Shown here: positions 23,301 through 35,300 of the stretch, piece by piece | Layout of the letters: every line of letters begins with the position of its first letter | Position numbering within the stretch: position 1 is the first letter of the stretch | Source of the DNA: Angiostrongylus vasorum | Lineage: Eukaryota > Nematoda > Chromadorea > Rhabditida > Metastrongylidae | Reading direction: 5' to 3' | Assembly (NCBI GenBank): GCA_018806985.1 | Contig: JADANN010000032.1 | Span: forward strand, 2,625,501-2,689,500 | Length of the DNA stretch: 64,000 nucleotides | Notes under the pieces: generated by a model | The model's input: the letters and a program-made list of their open reading frames with translations, nothing else | Database searches by the model: none | Told to the model about the DNA's origin: nothing | Translations under genes and position numbers: made by a program

Positions 23301-26300
23301 GTATCGTGCAGGTGACTGGATGTAAATTTGGATTGTGTATTGCAGGACATCTCTGAACACTATGCTGTAAGCACCCTCGCTAATGCATTAAGAGTGAGAA
23401 CTAAAAGAAAACTCAAGATAGGAGGGAGAAGTTGATACCGCTTTCCGTGGAATGTTATGTAAAGTCTATGTCAATTTGATAAGAGCGTGGAGGTGCAGGA
23501 CGAGATTCACGTCGTCTAAACGATTTAGACGGAGGTGGTTAATACTTCTCAGACTAATCTGAGCTTATCTGATCGAAGCCGGAGCTGGTCCTGTCTGTAA
23601 GAATTGGAAGTACTCATACTGAGTAATGTGAGCCGTCTATAGGCCATTTTATATACTTATTCAGTTCGCTGTATCACTGTTAACGTCGTCATTCTCTTTC
23701 CGATAATTGCCAAATCGTCATTTTATTGTTTTCATATTTGCGATATGATCTAGAAATGAGCATAACGATCCACTCTCATTCATGAATATCTCAAGGAAGG
23801 ATAGAGGTTGACCTCCGTTAGTAATAAACCTGTCGATCTATAACAAATTTATCATCCATCGTTGATATCTCCATATCACCTATAATTCCTCCAGGATCAG
23901 ATGGAAACGTCCTATGACTATACGACTCTTAAAGAATTCATACCATCTACAAAATCCCTGTTACGAACTCGAGATTTTAATTTGAACTTCGATGTTGCAT
24001 AGGCTTCTACCAGTAAAGATGTTGGCAGGGAGAACATAATTCGATCTGAAGTAATCTTCCATAATGCTGAGATATTTGCAAAACTCCGGACCGCACGTGT
24101 CTACGGTGGGGAACGAACGCGTATTGTCCCTTTCGGGGAGTAACGCGTTCACCACTACACTATGCGGGTGCTTCGTTTCTCCTGTCTCTTAGCTAGTTCT
24201 ATCGATCTTTTGCCATTAGCAATCACCCGTTGGAGTTCTGCAAATATCTCAGCATTATGGAAGTTATATTTCACAACGTACCCTGCCGTTAAAAGAATAG
24301 ACAGCAAATAAAAAGGTTAAAAGATTGTGATTATAACTATAGCCTCAGCTTAACTGGGTTCAATGCCGATTTGGGCTCCCCAGATCAATCCCGCTGGCGG
24401 GTGATTGCTGATGAGTAAAAGATCGATAGAAGTACCTGAGAGACAGGCGAAAGCGAAGCACCCGCATGGTGTGGTGGTGAACGCGTTACTCCCCGGAAAG
24501 GACAATAGCGCGTTCGTTTCCCACCGTAGACACCTGCGTTCCGGAGTTTTGCAAATATCTCAGCATTATGGAGGTTATATTTCACAAAGTACCCTGCCGT
24601 TTAAAAAAAGAATAGGCAGCAAGCAAAAGGTTAAGATTGAAGAGTAATCTTTTCTGGATTTTTGCCTTTTTTGGACCCACCCTATTGTACAGTTCTGTCC
24701 AGTCATAACTGTTTAACACCTAATGAACGAATTAAGAAATCTTCTTTAATCCGCGTTTATAGCTGTATGACTGGCTATTCCAATTAACCTCTAAAATGTA
24801 AAAGACCATGTTTATTGGCAATGTATTCACGTTCATAGACATTACTCGAAAACGATAGTCCCTCAATCATTCGCTGTAGGACTAGCAGAAAACAGCAATT
24901 TACTATTCATTAGTGAAAACGAGACACTGTCATTCAATTGCGAGAATCAGACTGTGTAATCGGAGGAATTTTTCCCTAATGTGGTCCCAATCTCTAATCC
25001 TCTCTAGGGTTTGTTCAGCAAATCACTATATTACATCACAAAGTTGAAATAATACTGAGATCGCTGCCAGCATGTGTTTTATTGTATTTGACGAGAATTT
25101 CCTGCTAAGCCAACTGAGATTGCGGAGTCAGTCTGCACCCAGGCCACCAGCCTAGATAGTCGCTGATTTCTATGGATCGAAGGGGAGGCTCACCCTTTTG
25201 GAAAGGATATTTTTTCAATGGGGATTGTTGTTGGCACATATTTGCTGCTGGCTAGAGTTTCGTTTTCGATGTATCACTTCAAAAAAGTAATGAAAGCAGA
25301 ATGGCACTGGTTTAGAAGTGTTTACTATTTCTTAGGAGAAATACCGATTAAATCAAATAAACGATAACATTCAGCATTTCCACCGCTAGTATTTGGTCTC
25401 CAATTCTTTTTCGTTGTAGGTGGAAAAGATTTTGCCCATTTTGTTGTCCTTCGCTTCCTTTAAGAAAACGACTCATTACAGAAATAATTACGAGAGGTAT
25501 CAAAATGCTCCGCACATAAATTCGCGATTTGAGGTAAGATTCTTATGGAATACTTCAGATTTTATTGTTGGACTACTGTTGAAGCACAATTATTTTTGTT
25601 TTTATTGGCATCGTATCATTCGGGACTTTTGATTCTAGGAGTCATCGCGGCCGAATCAACGACGAAAACAGGTAAGTGCTGACCACTTGCGCAGAAATGC
25701 TTGCAATGTTTGTTTCATTACTTCATCATTTATATACAGTAATCTTAAACAAAGCTTTTTTATGGTTTTACGAACTCTAAACTATCTCTCTACCCGCTAT
25801 TACTAGAATGAGAATGAAAAAACTCCGCCACTCTCACTTAACGCTGTGATATGCGGACCTTCTTCCCTAGCTGGCGACCAATCATAATCGTCGAGGCGCT
25901 GTCACATAGGCACAGTCAACGCCATTCATCTGCGATTAGCACCCTTGTTGGAAATTGGGTCCACTACTGATGAAACGGACGGATTGTGTAGTGGTAGTGA
26001 TCCCAATCACCCTGAACATAGTGCCTGTACTAGTTCGATCCGACTGCGGGACCACTAAGCCTCTCATACCTCTCGGGCCCAGAAATTGGAATCAGGTTTG
26101 TCTAGGAACAGATTACGTCCTCCAATCCACGTGGGAACGCTGTAGAGCGCCTACCTCATCACTCCAGGGAGATACGACTTGACCGGCATTTAACGAACTT
26201 CATGACCAAAAGAAAACCCGCATGCAGCAGGCGAAGGTTGTACATGCAAAAACTTCGAAGACCTTCGCGGATGATGGATGTGAGAAACGAATCGAATGCA

Positions 26301-29300
26301 AGATGTGCTATGATCCGCACAGTAGAATTGAAAGACGCGTTATGTGGAAAAAAACTGGCTTAATCGCGAAGATTACTGGTGGTGAGTAGGGAAAAGAACT
26401 CGAATTCGTGAAAAATAGAGCCAATGACGGTATCTGACTGGCCAGTAACTTCATGAGAGCACTTGGTTGGAAGTTGAGTGCCATTTACACATTGCAGAAC
26501 ATTCTTTTGGAAGGCGAAAAAGGCAGAAATAAAAACTGACTTTATGTAGCTCTGAAGTACAGCGAGAATCACCTGTGCTACTAGTCAGTGCTGGAGCAAA
26601 GAAGCTGACACGATATCTGCGTCTCTGTCCTCATGTGGGCGGGACAAATACAGTGTTGCGGCGCGATATAATTGCTTGCGCAACTTTAGTTACTTTTATT
26701 AAAATATTTTTAAGTTTTCCTAACAACTTCACCTTATTTCCACGGCTTTTCACATGTAGATTTCTACTTGACATTGCACTGTACTTAATATTTTTTCACA
26801 TCTTTTAAAATATTTTCCGCTTTTTTTTACTTTTTTTCGACTTTTCAAGACTTTCCTGGATCTCAGATTTCTTCGCCGTATGAGGTCCGACCACCATCAC
26901 TTCAACCCCAGTCAAATGACTTTCCTCGATTTACAGCTCAGGTTTCGTTATGAACCAGTATCTGATTTTTCTTGATTTAATACATAATAAATTTCACTTC
27001 GAAGTTGTATTCTGTAGTTCTTTTTCGTTCCCAAGAGAGGTTTTCAGACAGCATAAGGCTCTGTTCTATTTTCATACTACAGTAATCTCTTGAAAGACAA
27101 AGAGGGAAGAAAATGTTAACTACGGTTGAGATGGTTGGAGCTATACTGATTTTCGCAAGCATTTACATAGGTCAAATATTCGGCCGTTTTATCGAATATC
27201 GTTTAAAAAGATGGCGACGTTCGATTGTGTATGCAGATGTAAGAAGTGTTAAAAACAGGGCTGACTTTTTCTGAATACTCAACGGAATGGTGGATGAAAA
27301 ATTAATCCCGGGGTATAACCGATTTTTTTGACGGACTGGGACCTATGGAACGCTAGTCATAATTTTTTCTTCAAACCCAAACAAATAGTTCTCCTTTTGT
27401 TCTTCACAGCTTCACTGCCACAATTTGATCACCTAGAGTTCTTTCAGAATCCTCCGGATGTGCTGAACAACATCATTGTACATATTTACTTGAACGCGAA
27501 AGACAGACACAGCCACACTGTGGTCACATCGCCACCTATTAAAGGTGTCTTCGGCATTGGTACTGCACATGGGTACGGTATTTCAGTAAAGCACCGTATG
27601 TGCACATTCATAGAGGGCATAAAAATCAACTTAAATCCTTTAGATTGTGAAGTGGATTGCCAAGGTTTAATAAGGGTTTTTCTGTCTATTTTTCAAATAA
27701 TTTCTGTGTTCATTTCAGTGGTCTCGGAACGCACACCGATCCAATAGTGATCACTAAAGATTTTGATAGAGACACTCTGGAATTTATTGAAGAGGATAAG
27801 GCGAAGGTGAGATAAATAAAAACAAGTGCTTCATCACTGAAAGTAGAAACTACTGATGTTAGGTGAGAGAGGTAGTGTTAATTATTTATATCGGTGAATT
27901 TAACAAATGAAGATGCTAACTCATTCATGCCATACAGCCGCTTAAATCTGAGGCGAGCATAGCGCAGTGGTTACAGTCCTTTGCAGGACATACGTTAACG
28001 TTTTTTCGATGCCGGGCTCCAAGTAGGCTGAGCCCTTCCATTTTTAGAAAATCGGCAGATTGTACCAGACCTGGCGGAGAGGACAACACGCTGATTTGAT
28101 ACACTGGTAGGCCAACGCAAGTCATTATATAGGCCAAATATGCATCCAGTCACCTTTATGACGTTTAATGGAGCTGAAAGCACTCCTAAACTCCTAAAGA
28201 ATTGTTCTACGCCGGATATATTCTTTTGCATACTTCATTACCTCCTCTATTGACCACCTCTGTCGTATAAATATATCGATCGGTTGGTTTTCCTCTCTTC
28301 AAAAATTGAACAGCTTCACGAACACTTTTTATTGGACGTTTACGTAAAGAATCCGAATGTTTTTCGTGACCATCCAACCAGCACTTTTTTGTCGCACGCT
28401 TGAGATCACCTGGAATCGTAATGGTTCTTCTTAGCGTTTGCTGTTTGCCTTCACATCGGTCCCATTTGATATTCAGTGCCTTCGCATATCCGGCACTATC
28501 CATGATCATTAAAGATAAGAACTTGGAAAGCACTCCCTCACTCGCATGCGGAATGCTTCTAGATATTTTTGCAGCACGTTCAATAGCAGGGAGTACATCA
28601 TTTTATGGGCCAGATTTTTGATGTGGCTCCACGAAAATATGTCTGATGAGGCAGCGAAAACTGTAGAAGCGATGAAATACTCGCAGAGCCAGTTGTTCCA
28701 TGGCCTCTCCACTATGTAATCGATGCACCAGTCCACAAGTGGATTCTTTCTGATCAGCTGAAGTTTTAAGTTCTTATTGAGGTTAACTTCGCCACACACA
28801 TGCAACTAACTGTACTCGTTGGAAATGCTCGATGAAACACTCGAAAGATTATTCAAAATAAATGGAGCACTGAGAAATGGTCTGCTTTATAGGATCATAA
28901 TCTTCATGAAGTACTCGTCATCTCTAACGTTACAAAAAACTGTATCCTTCAATGTCAGATGATCGAAGCTCTATACACACTTTTCCGGGCTATTCCAAAG
29001 CGGAGGCACCATCATTTTTGCGACACAACCTCGAGCCATCCTATTTCGTTATTCGACTGTAAGAACTTCTCAGAACCGACTTTCTTTTAATCTCGTCGTT
29101 GGGCAACAATTCACTGTTCTTGATGAGCAAACGCGATTATTACATCATTTATTAATACACAATGGCTAACCTTTGGGCAGTTTCGTCTTCTTAAGAGCTT
29201 GAAAAGATCAAATTGGAACGAAGCTGCTTAGTCAAACACTTTCCTAACCTGAGCAAGTAAAACTTAACATATAAACTTTTAATAATGCTGAGATATTTGC

Positions 29301-32300
29301 AAAACTCCGAACTGCAGGTGTCTGCGGTGGGGAACAGAACGCGCTGTTATTCTTTCCGGGGATTAACGCGTTCACGGAGAGTAACGCGTTCACCACCCAC
29401 CATGCGGGGTCCTCCCGTTTCGCTTGTCTCTCAGTTAGTTCTATCGATCACTTGCCAGTTAAGATTGGTTTTACCTCAGCTAACTGTGTTCAATGCCAAT
29501 TTGGGCCCTCCAGATCAATCCCGCTGGCGGGTGATTGCTGATGGTAAAAGATCGATAGAAGTAGCTGAGAGACAAGCGAAACGAAGGACCGCATGGTGTG
29601 GTGGTGAACGCGTTACTCCCCGGAAAGGACAATAGCGCGTTCGTTCCCCACCGCAGACACCTGCGGTCCGAGTTTTCGCAAATACCCTGCCGTTAAAAAG
29701 AGAAGGCAGTAAATAAAAAAGGTTAAGAATACAAACTTTAATTCGCATAAACAGCTTATTGCCAAGACTCACCGATCTGTTGTTCGTAAGTCTTCCAGTT
29801 ATCTGGTGGAGTGAAGCCGCACAGTCTTACATGGGTGAGAGAAGTGCCTGGATCAAGTTAAAAATATCAATTTTAGCATATTTTCGAGCAAAACTCTCAC
29901 AATTCTTTATCACTACCGCATGAGAAGGTCTAGTTCCAACCCATACGTTTGAGAACTAATAATATCAAAATCCACTGGACTGCTAATTACTGATAGAGTG
30001 TATAGTTTGGTAATTCCTCGTCAGTGAGAAGTTAAGATGACGGAAAAACATCTTGAAGACATTAGAAAAGAATTCAAAAATCAATAACGAAAAATTGAGC
30101 TCGGAATAGGTCAAAGTGGTGGGCGTGGCAGGTCTAGAATCATCAGCTATTTCTCGGATTAAAGTAGAATAACCAGCGTAGCTAGTCTTGTAATTACTTT
30201 TTAAGAAACAAGTTAGTATCCGCTGATCTCACGTGTACCAATCCATCATTATTCGAGGATAGACCCACCATCAGTTGGGAATACGGGCCATGGAGAGAAT
30301 AACATGATTTTTAAACCTGTTTCTTAGCCTGTGCTGAAATATCTTCCAGCACATCACACGAATATCGAAATGTTCCTGGATCGTCTACGTAACGGGCGTT
30401 CTACAGCATATACGTCATGGAGTCCATAGAAGTCGTCGCCCTTTAACTAACGTGTCGGGTAATTTCACAATGCAAGCCATCTGCAAGCTCCTTATGCAAC
30501 ACGAAGGGTAATAAAACCAAAAACGGCGCTTGTGAAAAACGTGTTTCGAACAGCCACCAGTGTGTGCGCAGGAAAGAAAAAGAGAGATGGAAGAATCCTT
30601 GGAATTATCGTGGCAAATAACCATTTCGGATAGCTACGGAACTATAGCTCCTCCGTCGGGATAGGTGTAGAGGAAAGTCCAGTCCCACAAACAATATGTC
30701 CAGAGCGGATAAGGTTCCATTTATCCTGCCGTTTATTTCCAACGAAATAAGCGTCAGCTATAAAAACATTGCTTATAAAAAAGGGAAGTTTAGAGAATTT
30801 GGTGAAGTGGTTGAAAAGTAGCCCCGAACAATCTCAGACGCTGGCTTAGTTGGCAACCTCCTGTATGACTGTTTACGTAAAGACAAAAATTGTATAATAT
30901 GCACTAAAGGCAAAGACGGTGTGTTGCATTATACGGGTACAGTTTATGTGGTCTCCTGCAAAGCGTGTGAGGGCGAACGCGTTGTCGAAACGGGTAGAAC
31001 ACTCCACGTCTACATAAAAGAACATCTACTCCGTAAATTCAGAATTGAGCCAAATGTCCCAATAGGCGTCAAAGGGCCACAGACATAACGGAGATTTTGA
31101 AGGAATTCAAAACATCATTGCGTAGGACTTTTGAAACGTCTTGGATAAAATCCAAAATCCAAAATGAACCAAAGAGGGGTGTCTTGTGATCACGTATGAC
31201 TTCGAGCTATAGCCCTAGGCTGAATTTTTATCTGAGCTCACGCATGCACTCCTCGCCCATGTGGTGTTCTGTGCGGCTGGTCTCCACCAAATAACTGGAA
31301 GACTTGCAAAGAACAAGGCGGTCAGCGTTCGAAAGAGGCTGTTTATTATACTAATGGAACTTTATGTATTAAGGTTTATCTGTTGAAGTTATCAGTGTTT
31401 TGGGCAAATCAAGTAGACAGCACGTCGATTTGACCATTTCAGGCTCTGAAGAAAGCGGGATCCACCCAAACGCCAGCTATTGTGTTTTAATAAATGCTGT
31501 ACTAACCCTCATGTCTGCTCATCAGGAAAACAGAGAATTGAAGGATTTGCATCCAAGCCAGCAAGGCACAGTGGTCACAAAATTGCATTCACATTCTGCT
31601 AACGCTATACTGACTCTGATTTCGTGAGTGCGGAGCTTATATATTAGTTCGATGTAACAAACACTGTAATCCCATGTTCTTTGGAAAATATGAAGTCGCT
31701 CTTGGTCTCCATTTAACTTCGCCTCTGTTGCCAGCAAAACTGCCACGTAGCCTCACCCTTAGCCTAGTCAACATTCGAGGTACATGGACGAATTTCTGTA
31801 GGAGCAATTAATTCCAGCACATGGTAGAAGAAGGCCCAGCTAATATTGTGGAGGTGAAAGCAACGGTATCGTCACCGGATCGGAAAATCGAAAGCACTGT
31901 AAACAAAGCTGTCAGCACCGAGCTGGAGAGAGCTATTCCCGCAGTGATGAACAGGTACGTAACTTTTCCGTGATAACACATTATACACCTTTACCAGAGG
32001 GAACTTTGCCATAGGCATCGTGGATTTTTTGGGTTCGCTCACAGTTTCCATGAAGCTTATTTGTTGAAATGCGCCACGACTCTGATGTGCTTCCCAGGAG
32101 GTAAATTATTGGCTATTTTCATCAAGAACGTGAAGCATACATATGCGCAGAAATACCTACATGTATTTGTCGTCGTAGTCGCGGCTCTATCGACTAGTTC
32201 ACTGAAAAATGTTTACGGTTGGAAGCTTCGTAGACACTTACATATAAACCATGAGAAAATAATGAAGCACATACATGGAGCTAATTCCAGACAGGAAGGG

Positions 32301-35300
32301 TTGACAATGACGATGAGAAATGATGTCTTCTAAAGCAGACTGATTTAGGGAGACAAGGAATAAGTAGCATGCTACGCAGACAAAATTTTCAAACCGATCG
32401 TTATTTAACCTCGGTAGTAAAATAGTCAACATGTTTTTTAAATTGTTGAGCTCACATAGAGTTTGATAACAATATTTCTTTCGGCTAACGTTTTGACGTC
32501 TTTGTCTTCATCAGAACCGATGATCCGAGTCGATAGTCCACAGTTGTTCTTCGTCTTGATCTGGCGTCTTCGTAATCGCACTGAGACGGATCTTCTCGTC
32601 AGTGGAATACCGCACAGAATGAGGCATGATCACCTGGTAGTGCTCACCTCTTTTATGCAAGGCGGTTGTTGTTGATACGACTATCCGTTGATAATAGTTT
32701 GTTTTTCAACGGATAATTCACCCGACGTTTCCATCAGGAAGCCTAGCTAAGAGGTAAACCAATACCAGGATCTACCACCGTCATGGTATCGAAATCGCAT
32801 GATGGCAAATTTCCCTCTGATCCACAAGGGCTGCGACTGCCTGTGGTGGTAACGACCTGGGGCAGACTTTGGCCAAGCTGACCTCGGGATTCCAGAGACC
32901 ACAACAACTTAACCAGCAATTCTCCGAAAAGTGGAGATTGTGCTGGGGGCCGGTATAACCAGTGAGGACAGGCCGTTCAAGTATCAAGTATCAAGTAAGT
33001 AATTCACCCGGCAGCAGTTGGTATTATGATGGTTGGTTTGAAAATTGTTTTGCTATTCGCTTTTTGATAGCTACCATAATGCCGACTGTTGCAGGGTAAA
33101 TTGTCCGTTGAAGAACAAACTATTATCAACGGGTGGTCGTAACAAGAACAACCGACCTGTATAAAAGAACACTGCTGGGTGAGCATGCCTCATTTGTGCC
33201 GTGTTCCACTGAAGACAAGATCCGTCTTGGTGCGATTACGAAGACGCCACATCGAAAAGAAAAACAACTGTGGACCATCGATAAGGATCGTCGGCTCTGA
33301 TGAAGACGAAGACGTCGAAACGTTAGCCGAATAAACATCTCTATCAACCTCGTGTAACCTCAATAATTCAAAAACATATGTAGACACAGTTCAACCAAGA
33401 GAAGTTGCCAAGAGGGGTGGCTTAGGAGTCAAATACGGGATGTTTGAAAAAGCAATTTTTACGGAAAACGGATATTAGAAGAAGCTTTATAGCATGGCGA
33501 TCTATTTAAAAATTCGAGATGGGCACCAGCATTAGAGGTTACGTCTTCAAGCCGCTCGAGTGGTGATTTCAGAAGGGGCACGTGTTAGATGGAAGACGTA
33601 ACTTTCTCGTTGGTTTTCAAAGTTCTTCCGAAGTCGTCATTTTGGTGTTTCTAGGCAAGGCCACGACACGGAGCATAGAATGCTTGACAGTAATGCCGCT
33701 TCCCAAAACGTCGTTTAAACTCTGCTGTGCACAGCTCCTATACAGTAAAGAGAGAGCTCACTCTTCCTTTCTGTTTGTTGAATTAGTTTTTTGGGATTGG
33801 ATTTAACATTTTTTGAACAAGTTTCACCCGCTTTGGGTGAGTGTGATTGAACCAGCGACCGCTTCTTCGATTACCAGCGACAGATCTTAACACGCTGATT
33901 TTCCATGGCAATTCTTCATCCTCTTTGCGTCAACTTGAGCATGTCTTAATTTGATTGTCTTCAACCCTCCTGGAATTTGATCGATAGATCTCCAAACTAC
34001 GAGACGCGCAGCTAGCTGAGTACTTTTTTTGGAGGATAAGATGTCTTATCCATGTTTGAAGAGTTCCCAAATTTCAAGCAAAATGATGGCTCTGAAAAAA
34101 GTAACGACGTAGTTTTAATCCTAATACACGAAGCAATAGGCAAAAAAAAGGTGAGAAAAATATTACAATATGCATGCAAGTCATAATCATTTTGAAGTAG
34201 AGAATTATTTTTCAATTACCCTGCATATCGTTAGTGGAGCACGCGCTTCGTTCGACCTATCTGGTGACACGCTACTTAACCTCCAACCTCCAATTCAGAA
34301 CCTTATGTAAGAATTTTCCTTAGTTCAATACGATATATTTCAGATTACAAGGGCCAATGTCAACAATGGACAGTGAGTTGAGGAAGGAGTTGGAACAGGC
34401 GTTAGTGGAAGAACTCGCAAAGAACCTTGGTAACACCATTGACCAGATGGAAACGAAAATCTGCGATGAAGATTTAGGAAGGTTAATAGGTAGGATTTAT
34501 CTACACGTTAAAAACCAGATCTGCTGAATTATTGGAGAAGCTTTAAGTGAACAGAGCTTCTTAACACGGAGCGTAAATGGCACTTCGGATCTAAAGTGAT
34601 GAAAAGTAGAAAAGTCTATGTCTGTAGTGTCAGTGGAAGTGGAAAACACCCTAAATGATCACCGGTATGAAATCAAAATAGAAAAAACAAGGAAAATAGC
34701 CAAAATGAAGAAGAAGGCATCTTTGAGTTCCAAAAGAAGATTTGTGAAAACCAGAACGGGTTATTTTTTAAGCCTCGGAAGACTGTCATTTCTGCAATTT
34801 ATTGATCGTGCTAGTCATCCAGGTCCAATAATTTCCCTGCTTTTAATATTTCCACACTTTTTTTACAACACTATCATGTTACAATCACAACGGTGCTGAG
34901 ATATTCGCAAAACTTAGACCCCGGGCAAGATCGAATCAAGATCTCCCTTTCCGGGGCTCGCGCATTGCACACTGCGCCTACGGAGGCCCTTCCTCCGCGT
35001 TTCTCTCAGCTAGTTTTCTACCTAACGCTGCTACCAGCAATCAATCGACAACGGGATTGATCTGGAGAGCCCACTTCAACATTGAACTCAGTTAAGCTGA
35101 GGCTATAGTCGAAATCATAATGTTAGCCTCTTATCTTCTCATATTAGTTTAACAATCTGAGAAGGTTCTGATCGTTTGTATTTAACTTTGGTATGGGAAA
35201 TTAACTGTTTTGGTTTGCTGTAAACTTAAACGAGGAAACGATGTTCTTACAAATCCTTGTGGAAAACAGTTCGGCGCTTTTATGTTCTTCAGAGCGTCGC

